A stretch of 64,000 nt of DNA from Glebionis coronaria (lineage: Eukaryota > Streptophyta > Magnoliopsida > Asterales > Asteraceae): contig CM046876.1 of assembly GCA_025667525.1 (NCBI GenBank), forward strand, positions 480,272,557 through 480,336,556, in the 5' to 3' direction. How positions within the stretch are numbered: position 1 is the stretch's first letter; every line of letters begins with the position of its first letter. Below the pieces are notes generated by a model. The model saw only the letters and a program-made list of their open reading frames with translations. It did not search any database and was not told where the DNA came from. Shown one piece after another: positions 29,526 to 40,235 of this stretch. The translations under genes and the position numbers were made by a program.

Positions 29526-31382
29526 TTAACTGGTAGGCACAATAGTGGCGGCAGACCTAGTTAAAGGGTGCCTTTTCCATTTCTTAGTGCTAGTGATCCT
29601 ATTTAAAGGACGCTGAGACCTAACTTCTGTGGATGTGATCCTAGTTAAAGGGCACATAGTTCCATTAGCAGTGAAGGTCCTACTAGTGGGTTTCCATTGC
29701 CAACCAACTTGGGTGAATTTCTTCCCCGTTGGAATCCATTCAAGATTGTTCTTAATTGCATACATTTTATTCACGTGATCAACATGGCATAAATCATGAC
29801 GTTGAGAATACATGCATTCATTACAATTCCAACATCGCAAATTCGAATTCACATTTTGCTTAGGCATCTGCACAGATGCAGATCCTTTTGTCTTAGATAC
29901 ATGATTCTTTTTATTTGAAACAAAAATAACATTCCTAGGGTGAACTTCTACTTTCTTCTTGGCAGTCCTACTAGTGGAAGGCTTGATCCTATCTTTCTTG
30001 TCTTGAGATCCTTTAGCCTTAGTAGACATAATTACTCCTGTAGAAGCCATTGGAACATTAGTGACAGATTTTGATTTAGCCTTGATGGGTTTGTTTAATA
30101 TAGGCTTAGATCCTGGATTCTTATTGAATGGAGTTATAGCAATGGTGGGGGTTTGTTGTTTAAGTGGTGTAGAACCCGGTTTTCCTATGTACTTCAAGTG
30201 CTCTAAGCATTGTTATACCCTCTCAATGTAAGCATGAGCAGAGTAATAGTGACTATTCATAGGATTAATTTCATAGAAATCATCTACCACATCCCTAGGA
30301 AGCTCCGCGTGCTTAACTGCATTTTCCATATACCACTTATATGATAGTGAGTTGTGCTTATTGTACGGGTTCTTAATGATCACCACCTTGTTGGTTTTTG
30401 GAGCACTAGAGGTCGGGGCAGAGATTGTAGCTGGATTATCAACAACTTCTTGTCCTTTGAGTTGAAGTGTCTCCTTTAACTCAGCCAAAACCATGTTTTT
30501 GTCTATGAGTTAAATATTTAAGTCAGATATTTCCTCACACTTATGGTTCAGTTGGTCAACGAGTGACTTTTCCTCTGCCGCATTAAACGTGAAGCGTTCT
30601 TCTAACCAACCATAAATTTGTGAAAAACCATGCTTTACTTTATCGAACTCCCCTAGCATAGAAGTAATTCTATCTTCTAGGGCATGATTTTTAATCTCTT
30701 CAGCCTCTAGTTCTAATTTCTCGGCTACTGGTTCTCTCTTAAGTCTCATAATTTCTTCCTCTAATGCCTGAACCACCTGAATCATCTTGTCACTGGTCTC
30801 AACGGAGTTTTCACAATCATTTGTTTTTGAAAGAGTTTCATTTTTAGATTGATTTTCAATTTCAAGAGATATACAATGTTGTTGAAGCTCATCAAAACGT
30901 TTTGAAAGTGAGTTATAAGAATATTGAAGCTTTAAAAATTCAGCGTTAGATTCATGACAAGAATGATTAACTACATTATTCACAAGTTCAATAATATTCA
31001 CAGATATATCATGCACATCATCACATTTATTCATAGCAGATGTCATCACAAAAGCAAATTGAATAGTAACAACTTGCGTCACTTCGAGAGACACTATATG
31101 TTCTAAGAATCGGTCATATTCGGACAAAATCTTTTCTTTCTCAATTAAATGTTGTTCATAAACATCATCCATTTCATAGAAAACTTTTCAAACTTCACCC
31201 ATTTCGAAACTAAGATTTTCCGCAAGATCGTAAAATCCCTCTTTAATATTATCTACAAACGGAACGATCTCTTTCTCAAACACCGTTTTCATGTGTTCGA
31301 AATCCCATTCTCCAGTGGTTTGAGCCGTTGAAGTCGTACATTCCAGGATGACCTTGTCAAACTCGGTTAGGTATCGTTGAAT
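29526..31382 (-). pseudogene. Copia D gag-to-protease linker (coiled coil and CCHC-like)
   Basis: One frame with several stops (near 31380, 31174, 30510 and 30198). The part at 30510-31172 is rich in Leu/Glu/Lys heptads and is probably a coiled coil. The last part has CWNCNECMYSQRHDLCH, a Cys/His cluster, and then a basic segment with a PLTRITST-type repeat present three times (29550-29660). The same long linker type occurs in Asteraceae copia polyproteins I know. Role unknown; probably part of the capsid precursor. Confidence 0.65.
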
Positions 31383-34085
31383 CTATTCCAAGCTTAGCAA
31401 TACCGTACTTACGGGTGGAAGATTCTTAGGAATTTCCTTAGGTTCGTCCAAATTAACAAATGTAGGAAGTATACTAAGGCTTTCTCTAGTAGGCATGTAA
31501 GCTGGTGTATGGATAAATTCCCTTTGCATATTAAAGCGAGTTTTAAGATCCATTTTTGCATATGTTGCATTCATTTGTGCATAATCATACTCAGGATATG
31601 TAAAAATTACTTTTGATCGATTATCTTCATGTAGTGACATGCTCTCAGATTCATTTAAAAACACAATCGGGTCTAAGACCAATCCTAACTTGGTTGCATC
31701 ATAGAGTCGTGGGTTGTGATTAAATGCTTGCTTTGCATACCCCGGGTTAGGTGGTAGGTCTATTATACGCGATAGATTGAACTCTTGAAAAGAAGAATGA
31801 AACAAGTGTACTAAATGTGAAGCAGAGTATTGTTTTAAAAGCAAAATTTCAGTCTTTTTAACTTTATCAGACACCTTAATTTCCGTTTCAACCCTTTTAG
31901 ACTTGAGAATTTCGAAATCCGTTTGTAGTTTTTGAAAATTATTAACGACTGACTCTTTTTCTTTAAGTTCTTTCGAAAGATTTGCTCTTAAACTCTCAAT
32001 TTCTAGCAGATTATCCATTTGGACTTTCCTAAACCTATCAAATCCAGGATTGGTTAAGGTAGTGGTCACTGGAGTTAATTCCAAGGTTTTAACCTTTTCC
32101 TTATGCAAAGCAAGCTCGGCAGATAAAGTCTGATTAACACTAAGGGTTTCAAGGACCGCATTATTCATTTGGCTAAGCATAGATGCCGACACCATAACCA
32201 AATCGGGTTGAGCAAACGAATTTGTAGTCGTAATAGCTCCCGGTTGTGGTTCACTCAAAGTCTGGGGACTTGCATTGATATTGCTATCATTGTTTGTCTC
32301 CTCGTTTGATTTACTAACCACCGGAGGCTGTTCCGGATACTCAGACACTTGCTCAACTTGATAAGGTACAATACTAGTATCCGTGGCAGTATTTGGTACC
32401 TCAGAAATTGTGTCAGCTCCATAAAGTGAAAGATTTGCCATGAGAGCTGCCTTGGCGGTATTGAGATCATCACAGTCAGAGTCGTATGCATCCAGATCAT
32501 CACATTGATATGCGGCATTGTTGGTGATGACTGTTGTGAGACCGTCTGTGTCCGCAACTCCCGGATCTGCGAGAAATGCTAACTCTTCTTCATCGAGCTC
32601 ACGTCCTTGGGCTTGAGCATTCACCAAGTAGATCTTCTCCTGAAACCATGTGTTATCCCTTTTCCTTTTGGGATGTTTGCACTCTCGAGCCATGTGCCCT
32701 TCCCCTTTGCAGTTATAACATATAATCATCTTCATTTTGCCAGTGTTATTACCCCTTGTAGTAACAGTGTTAGATGAACGTGCACCAGCAGTAGATGAAC
32801 TGGGTCTCCCCTGAAGTGGTTGCACCATAACTCTGCAATCTTGAATTGTAGCCTGTTGTCGAGAGTTAGAAGAGTTCCTTAACTGATTGTTTGTTGGAGC
32901 TGGTCATCTGTAACCTCGTTTATTCAATGTTTGTGTGAGATAAGCAGACATTTGAGCAACTATATCAGTAGGACTATCCCCTTGTCTAAACTCAGGGACA
33001 GTAATCTCATCATCACAATAGAATGCTGGTGCTGATTGAGCTACAAGCTGATTTGAGGGAACACTACCATGTTGTGAGTAATGGGGTTGAGGAGCTTCAA
33101 GTTGTTGATAGGTAAGAGCAGGGTTTGTTGGAGGTTGATAAGGTGAATAATGTTGTGAAGCATAAGGTAACTGATGTGAGTCTCCTTGTGATGATGTTGC
33201 TGGTTGCTTGTATTGTTAGTGATAAGATGTAGGCGGTTGTGGCAAGATCGAATACTGTGGGAAGCTTGGTGTTTGATATAATGGTTGATAGGAAGATTGG
33301 TGTCCCAAAGCAAACGTAGAGTTGTGATATGACAATGTTGGATGGTTTGCCATTAATGCCAATGGTTCTTGATAAGATCCCTGAGAGATTCGTTTTTGGA
33401 TCACATGCTTCTCGGGTTGTTGCAAGAAAGCATAGAGTTGATCTAAATTTGACTTGTGAAAATCTTGAATCATCTTAACATCGGTGACATATTGACTCCA
33501 TTCTTGGGGTAACGTGTTCAAGAACTTTGTGTTTAGTTCAAACTGAGCAATCCTAAGATGATACACGTTCATATCATTCATCAAAGTAGTGAAACGCCAT
33601 TAGTAATCGTGAAGAGTCTCCCCTGGAATGTATGTAAACCTATCAAACAAGTCATACATTTGACACTCTCGTTCTTGCTTAGTTAGAGAGGTCCCTTGTA
33701 ACAAAACAGCTAATCAATCCCAAAGATCCTTTGCCACTGCGTGTTCACTTACCATTCTATACATATCGGGTGGAAGGGCTTGAAGTATTGTCTGAACAGC
33801 CCTTTCATCAGCATCGGCAATGATTTTGTTAGAATCTGGTAACTCATGATACAACCTTATCCGCGTCACATTGTTGACAGTAACTTCTCCCCAATCTAGT
33901 GGACCTTTTTCAATGGATTGAAGCATAAGTCTACCATTGGGTTTGCCCATGATGCAAGTTTTCATGCGACCTTGACATGCTTCAAATAAATCTTTGATGA
34001 GCAAAGGTGGGCGAGTGTCGGTACCCGAGATGATTGAGATATCGGTAAGCGATGTCATTGTTGGCATATATGAATTTGAATTCAT
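31383..34085 (-). pseudogene. Copia D gag and nucleocapsid
   Basis: Builds the virus-like particle. The ATG at 34085 (MNSNSYMP) is chosen because the gag core RPPLLIKDL follows within 40 residues. Then GRLMLQSIEKGPL, LPPDMYRMVSEH, FELNTKFLNTLPQEWSQYVTDVK, a Gln/Pro/Ser-rich part, and the zinc knuckle [14 protein letters not shown] (about 32680-32725). A coiled-coil-like region follows to 31383. All pieces share one frame, interrupted by stops near 33711 (WD then TGA, probably from CGA), 33599, 33216 and 32910. No frameshift. Confidence 0.85.
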
Positions 34086-34127
34086 TTTATGATCTCTTGA
34101 ATAAAGATTATCAAAATGATCGAGCAA

Positions 34128-34926
34128 TGAAATAAGGTTATGTGTTTTTGTATTGTTGAATGAAAGATGTTGTTATCTTTTTTTTTTGTGTGTTTTTGAA
34201 AATTACCAAATTAATGCACAATAGAAAAATCCTCTAAGTTATGCAACTTTTATCCCAAAAAGCAAATTCTATCGGATGTCTCAAGTATCGAAATGTAGGA
34301 TCTGTCGGAATACCCTTTCTATCGGAATATCCTTCTATCGGAATGTCCTTCTATTGGAATGTCCTTCTATCGGAATGTCCTTCTATCGGAATGTCCTTCT
34401 ATCAGAATGTCCTTCTATCGGAATGACTACTGTCTGAATATGAGATCTGCCGGAATGCTTCAAGTATCGAAATGTGACACTATCGGAATCCACGATCGCA
34501 ATATGGCTAAAAATATTTGGACAGAGTAACGTCTCAATAATCCTTAAAACCGTCGCAATCCACGATCGCAATGAGCGATCGAAATAAGCGTTGGAATAAG
34601 GGATCTGAATACTTGTGATCGTAAAGTAAAACCCTTGGGTTATTGCGATCGATCCGTACTTACTTGTACTTTCCGATGGAATCAGTTGCAATGAATTTCC
34701 CAAAGTTGAACCAAGAGAACTCTTAACTTTTGAGCCAAAAGATTTGTGTTTTAACCGAAACCAAGATACCCAAATCACTAATACAAAAATGAAGAAGGTA
34801 TACGACTATGAAGAACACTAAAAAACACAACAAAATTTTGAAGCTTTGGTAAAAAACAATCAAAAACTCACGAAATGCTTAAATAAGCATGAACAACATA
34901 AAGACCAACCTATATTTCATCCCATA
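34128..34926 (-). other. 5' leader of copia D
   Basis: Non-coding tract between primer site and gag, about 0.8 kb. It includes the ATCGGAATG array. Confidence 0.7.
34270..34610. repeat. CTATCGGAATGTCCTT minisatellite in the D leader
   Basis: Regular 16-nt units with core ATCGGAATG (about seven in tandem near 34312-34430) followed by scattered ATCGAAATG and ATCGCAATG variants. Confidence 0.85.
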
Positions 34927-34939
34927 GCTCTTGATACCA
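34927..34939 (-). other. Primer binding site of copia D (one extra base)
   Basis: Minus-strand TGGTATCAAGAGC, the initiator tRNA-Met site with one added A compared with TGGTATCAGAGC at 36458-36469. Confidence 0.75.
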
Positions 34940-34941
34940 AT

Positions 34942-35241
34942 TGTAGAAGTATGATAATCTTTGATTTATCAAGAGGGTTGATGTTTCTAGTGAGAGAAAG
35001 TAGAGAGAGAGATGAGAGAAAAATGTAAAAGTGATATTAATCAAATGAAACAACCAACACCTCTTTCCATGGTGGAAAGAGGTTTATATACCCAAGTCCT
35101 TAAGTGGACTTGGGCCTCCGGCCCATGAACATGCTCATGGGTCGGGCTTAACATAAATATTACTTAAACAATACTATGAGCCTATAACTATATTGTTAGA
35201 GTGACAGAGACTTTCTTTATACGTAAAACGTATTTCCAACA
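34942..35241 (-). repeat. 5' LTR of copia D (300 bp)
   Basis: Pairs with 17139-17438. The outer flank is ACCAC, not the GAAAG found beside the 3' LTR. Confidence 0.9.
35060..35114 (-). promoter_or_regulatory. TATA box between two hairpins, D 5' LTR
   Basis: Stem 35060-35068 with 35074-35082 (9 bp), TATATAAA at 35083-35090, stem 35091-35099 with 35106-35114 (9 bp). Both stems are perfect. Confidence 0.8.
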
Positions 35242-36457
35242 ACCACAAAAATAAATCATAGAGATGATTATAGCAAATTTGTTATTAGTCATACTCTTAT
35301 ATATTCGAAAATAAATCAAAAAAGTTTTAAACTTCAACAGTGATCTATGATGAGAACCATTTCGTGGGTTTAGATCTTTAAAGATCTTGACATGCATGTT
35401 TAACCGCAAAAAATGAATCTGAGATCACACTCTTTGATGTTTTGTTTTCTGTTATGATCGAGTCTAGATGCTAAGGGATGTAGTAGACGATGGGCTTTAG
35501 GTTAGATTTGGTGTTGAGGATTAATAAGGTGGAATGGTTTATTGATACGATGGGGTTTAGGAATGATTACTAAGATATTGGTTTAAGTCAAGTCTTGGTC
35601 AGTTATGATACAACCTAGTCTCGATATTGTTAAACTGGTCACAATGTTTTCCATAAACTGCATCACAATAATTTTTAACAATCATCGCAATGTTATCTTT
35701 TCCATCGGAATGTTAAAAAAAATTCAACAACATGCTCCCTTAATATTCCATCGCAATGGGTTAAACCACCCATCGCAATGAGACCCATCAGAATGAGTCC
35801 CATCGCAATAGGTACAGTCGAACCCATCGGAATGTGTCAAAAACCCCATCACAGTCAATGTGATCGAAAGTGGCCATCAGAATGATAGCATCGGAATGCA
35901 TGCATCGGAATGCATCTATCTGAAAACTTATCCATAGTACCTTTTTTTTCGGTTTTTCCAGGATCTAGCTTTTTCTTCATCTTCAAAAAAATGAGGAAAC
36001 AAGAAACCAGAAAAAATTAGACCCAGATCTGTAACAAGTTGGACACATTCGAAACCACAAAATGATGAAAGTGACCAAATTTGATAACCAGAAGTATGAA
36101 CGAATATGATAGCAACATTGATTGTTTGAGCATAAATTATCAAGTGATGCGGGTTTACAAATGAAGACCAGATTAATTATCACTATAAATGGCCAGATAT
36201 AACCAGAAACCAGTTATCATCATCATCATAAAAATAGAAATGATAAAAAAATCCGTCTGAATACGTAAACCATAACCCATGAAAGAGATTGTGACAAGTA
36301 ATAAAAGTAACAAAAACAGTGACAAAAAGTTTTTAACAGATTCAGACAAAAAATAAATTTGACCATCGTGACATATAAAATTAATAGATCGAGACCAAAA
36401 TAAAATTTTAGACCACCAAAATCAATAACAAAAACACGATCCAAGGATTGAACCGAA
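35242..36457 (-). other. Leader of copia subfamily C, with CATCGCAATG array
   Basis: No ORF. ATCGCAATG/ATCGGAATG units are scattered at 35640-35925. Continuous with the C primer site at its high end. Confidence 0.65.
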
Positions 36458-36469
36458 GCTCTGATACCA
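36458..36469 (-). other. Primer binding site, copia subfamily C
   Basis: Minus-strand TGGTATCAGAGC two bases from the LTR end. Confidence 0.85.
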
Positions 36470-36471
36470 AT

Positions 36472-36756
36472 TGTGGGTTTGCTATTATAGATCCGGTGGT
36501 CTTGGTGGGTGGTGGAAGGTGGTGGTAGCCATGGATGAAGTAGAGAGAGAGAGAGAGGTTGTGTGTGAAAAGATAGAAAATGTATTAAAACACAAATGAA
36601 ACACAAGCAACACCCCTCCTTGAAAGCCTTGGAGGGGTATATATAGTCACACACCATACTTAACTATACATTGTTTCCTAGTCCAGTCTAAGCGTGTGTG
36701 ACTATGATAACTAATGGGTATTCTTAAATGTCGTCACATAAATTGAATTTCCAACA
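36472..36756 (-). repeat. 5' LTR of copia subfamily C (285 bp)
   Basis: Minus-strand TGTTGGAAATTC to AAACCCACA. Same layout as D and F LTRs but different sequence; the TATA box (TATATATA, 36638-36645) lies between inverted repeats 36613-36637 and 36644-36704. Confidence 0.85.
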
Positions 36757-36761
36757 GAAAG
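36757..36761. other. Target site duplication GAAAG, right copy
   Basis: Partner of 17134-17138. Confidence 0.85.
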
Positions 36762-36915
36762 TAGTTACATCTTGCTTTATACTGCTCCACCAAAAATGTC
36801 GTCTCAAATTATGATACATCTTTGTAGAACCCGGATGAATATAAATTGGAGAACTATGAGCCTCGGTCCACAAGGTATCTCTTAGTGTATGAGCCTCTAG
36901 AACACATAATCTAGT
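36762..36915 (-). pseudogene. Gypsy K integrase zinc-finger half
   Basis: Minus-strand EAHTLRDTLW, then IHPGSTKMYHNL and FWWSS, the H2 part of the H2C2 integrase finger. It follows the RT thumb segment directly, so the RNase H domain between them is missing. It continues at 17138 across the C/D insertion. Confidence 0.8.
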
Positions 36916-37700
36916 GTTGGATTTTCACCCATACGCATAAGCTTAGTCATGGGTAAGGCTAACCGTGAGAAACCTTCAACAAATTTGCGGTAGTAAACAG
37001 CTAAATCTAGAAAAACTGCATACTTCAGTCACAGACGTCGGTCTAGGCCACTTGGTGATAGCCTTAACCTTTGCCAAATCCATGGTAATCCCTTCTGCTG
37101 AAACAATGTGGCCAAGAAATTCCACTTTACTCAACCAGAATTCGCACTTGAAAAAATTTAGCATGCAATTTCTCTTGTCATAGAATCTAAAGAATAGTGC
37201 GAAGATGATCCTTGTGCTCTTCTCTAGAGTTAGAGAAGATCAGGATATTGTCAATGAACACAATGACGATCTTGTCTAAAAATTCATAAAAACTCGATTC
37301 ATCAAGTCCATAAATATAGCTGGAGCATTCGTGAGACAAAAAGGCATAACCACGAATTTCCAATGACCATAATGTGTGCGAAAAGCAGTCTTGGAAATGT
37401 CCTGCTGTTTCACTCGCAGCTGATGGTATCCGGATCGTAACTCAATCTTGGAAAAGTGTTTAGCACCCTGTAGTTGATCAAATAAGTCATCAATACGTGG
37501 AAGAGGATAACGATTACCGATAGTGATCTTGTTCAATTCACAGGAGTTGATACATAATCTCATGCTAGCTTCCATCTTCTTAATAAACAGAAACTGTGAA
37601 CCCCATGGTGACACACTTAGGCGAGTGAAACTACGTTCCAACAATTCTTGTAATTGTTCTTTCAACTTCATTAACTTAATGAAAGTCATGCGATACGGAG
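36916..37700 (-). pseudogene. Gypsy K reverse transcriptase
   Basis: Blocks in minus-strand order: [65 protein letters not shown], then (after a shift) VFINDILIFS-like DNA with the second catalytic Asp read as Asn (about 37240), and FFKCEFWLSKVEFLGHIVSAEGI. The usual KIDLRSGYHQ is KIE here, and MPFG is MPFC. Stops and frameshifts occur near 37164-37280. Dead enzyme. Confidence 0.85.
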
Positions 37701-37992
37701 TCTTCGAGACAGGTTCAGCTCCCGGAACAAGTTCAATTCTAAACTCAACCTCGCGGATAGGAGGTATTCCTAGCAGTTCTTTTGGAAATACATCTGAAAA
37801 CTCGGAACAATTGGCTGATCATGAATAGAAGAAACCTCAGACGTCGTGTCATGAATAGTAGTTATAAAACCTTCGCCGCCATGGGATAATAAGGTACGTG
37901 CTTGTAAAGTAGAATGATTTGCACAAATTTTTCCCTGGTAGAAAACCATGATGAATGCATTCAGGAGCATGAATATCACCGAATATAATCCG

Positions 37993-38500
37993 CTATGAAT
38001 GGCAGTCGATCATAGCGCTATGTGTTTTTAACCAGTCCATACCTTGAATTATATCGAACTCGCACATGTCTAAAGAAAGTGTGTTAACAGAACGAATCTT
38101 GACATCAAACGGTAGAGAAAGATCTCTATATACATGAGGAATATGAACAGAGTCTTTCATGGGCATGGATATACATATTACATGATTAAGTAGTGCACGT
38201 GCCATAGCAATACGTGAGGTATACCTGGTAGATATTACTGAATGTGTCGCGTCCGTATCAAACAGAGCGAACACTGTGTGTCCAATCATGAATAATATGC
38301 CAAAGATGATATCTGAAGTCTTAGTGGTCTGATCCTGTGCAGTTGCAAAGACACGACCGGATGCGTCAGGCTTCTTGTGAGCATGTCCATATGGACCAGT
38401 AGTAGTGTCCTTCTTACAATCTCACTGAAGGTGACCAACATGTCCACACTTGAAGCAAGTACCAGCAGCACGACAACACTCTCATGGTTGTCTACATCCA
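37993..38500 (-). pseudogene. Gypsy K protease and gag zinc knuckle
   Basis: The protease part shows ALFDTDATHSVIS, where the catalytic DTG is DTD, then SLDMCEFDIIQGMDWL. Upstream, in another frame, a CCHC-type knuckle (CFKCGHVGHL-like, about 38420-38470) is visible. Frames differ between the two pieces. Confidence 0.75.
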
Positions 38501-38539
38501 CACGTGGTACAAACAGGATAGGTATACCCCTCGAAGGAA

Positions 38540-38995
38540 CCCTAGATTGCTGAGAACCTGATTCAGAGAATATACGTGAAGCATGGGTCTTGATAGGTGT
38601 CTTGACATGTGTCTATAGAAGGTATACGTGAGACGTGCATTTTGACAGATGTCTTGACATGTGTCTTCAGAGGTTATACGTGAGGCATGTATCTTGACAG
38701 ATGTCTTGACATGTGTCTTCAGAAGGTATACGTGAGGCATGTATCTTGACATGTGTCTTGACATGATTCTTCCGAAGATATACGTGAGGCATGTGTCTTG
38801 ACATGTTTTCTTGACATGTGTCTTCAGGAGATATACGTGATACATGTGTCTTGACATGTGTCTTGACATGTGTCTTTAGGAGATATACTTGAGATATGTG
38901 TCTTCAGGAGATATACGTGAGATATGTGTCTTGACATGTATCTTGGCATGAGTCTTCAGAAGATATACATGAGACATGTGTCTTGACATGTGAAA
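38540..38995. repeat. CTTGACATGTGTCTTCAGAAG tandem array in gypsy K gag
   Basis: About seven degenerate units of roughly 60 bp with TATACGTGAGRCATGTGTC blocks, between the zinc knuckle and the rest of gag. Confidence 0.8.
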
Positions 38996-38999
38996 ACGG

Positions 39000-39504
39000 A
39001 TAAAGTTGAAAATTTTAGGTTATAAATACCAAAATTGGATGTTCAATTGGACTATTGACCCTTGTATCTTGGTCACGTTCATTATCAGAGTTTCTATTAT
39101 CGGGTTGAAATATTAGAATTGGTTACACAACAGTTTAAACTCAAAAAATTTAAGGAGGGATTTGTTGTTATTGCCAGAGTAGTTGGTGTTGTTACGGTAG
39201 CTGGCACTACCGCCTCGCTTGTCAGCTCCATGACAGCCATTATTCTTACCGTGATTCTTGTAACTACTTTGTTGAGTGGCTGGTGGGTACCGGTCTACAC
39301 TCTTATGCCTAAAAGGTATAGTTGAATAGTGCATGATATGTAAATGAGAAGGTAAAGACATGAAATGAGATGGTAACGTCCGATGGAGGAAGTATACTTC
39401 TTGACTGGTCGCTCCGATCCGTCATTCGCATCTCTGTCTTGTAGAGTCTCCAAGCTGTGAGCAACATCGGTAACTTGAGTAACATCGTTAACTGCCATAA
39501 ACAT
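39000..39504 (-). pseudogene. Gypsy K gag remnants
   Basis: Minus-strand pieces include an N-terminal-looking NDVTQVTDVAHSLETLQDRD and a later Tyr/Asn/Ser/Gly-rich part (NYSGNNNK). The conserved gag core cannot be found, so most of it has been lost. Confidence 0.5.
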
Positions 39505-39741
39505 GAGATGATCGAGAGTTGACTTGTGAAAGTAAAATGATTAAACGGTTAGAATATCAATACATGAAAGAGAATAACATGATAGCCTAGTTAATCCAGC
39601 ATAGATATAACTCCACTTGCATAAAGAAACATGAAAGCATAATCAGGATAAAGAAGCATGAAAGCATAACCAATATAAAGAAGCATGAAAGAATAATCAA
39701 CATAACGAGGCATGAAAGCATAATCAACCGATATCTAAAAT

Positions 39742-40075
39742 TGGCTAGTGTGGACGACTATGGTTCAACCCGCACTAGTCAAAATCTTCAAAAGACATAA
39801 ACATGTGACTAAGTACGGACGACTATGGTTCAACCCATACCAGTCTAAAATGTGAAAGGAAGAAACATGTGACTAGGTATGGACGAATATGGTTCAATCC
39901 ATACTAGTCAAAATTCAAGAGAAAACATTATGGATAGGAATCAACAACATGTGACTAAGTATGGACGATTATGGTTCAATCCATACTAGTCAAAATTCAA
40001 GAGAAAACATCATGAATGAGGACTAACAACATGTGGCTAAGTATGGATGACTATGGTTCAATCCATACCAGTAAA
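39742..40075 (-). repeat. Five tandem hairpins in the gypsy K leader
   Basis: Units of about 60-85 bp, each with a stem formed by GACTA-GTATGGA on one side and TCCATAC-TAGTC on the other around a loop with CGACTATGGTTCAA. It lies about 150-480 nt downstream of the primer site in the minus-strand sense. Confidence 0.75.
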
Positions 40076-40219
40076 TATTCAAGAGAAACGTCATGAATAC
40101 GAACCAACAATATTTAAAAAACATCAATACATGGAAGATAACAAACGTCCGTTTTGGAAGATCATAGTGACTACCCAATTGTCACATGTCAAGTTTTAGA
40201 GCCTACAGATCGAAGCCTA

Positions 40220-40231
40220 GCACTGATACCA
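40220..40231 (-). other. Primer binding site of gypsy K
   Basis: Minus-strand TGGTATCAGTGC, initiator tRNA-Met type, four bases from the LTR end. Confidence 0.75.
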
Positions 40232-40235
40232 TAAT

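Larger units (their letters stand above)
17139..36756 (-). mobile_element. Copia composite C/D in the gypsy K integrase
   Basis: The GAAAG-flanked unit contains, in the minus-strand sense: LTR of subfamily C (36472-36756), its primer site and leader (35242-36471), then a complete D element with two D LTRs (34942-35241 and 17139-17438). The outer duplication therefore pairs a C LTR with a D LTR. D alone is about 18.1 kb, large for copia, because of the 1,430-codon extra ORF and long non-coding tracts. The D LTRs differ at about 9 of 300 positions. Confidence 0.8.
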
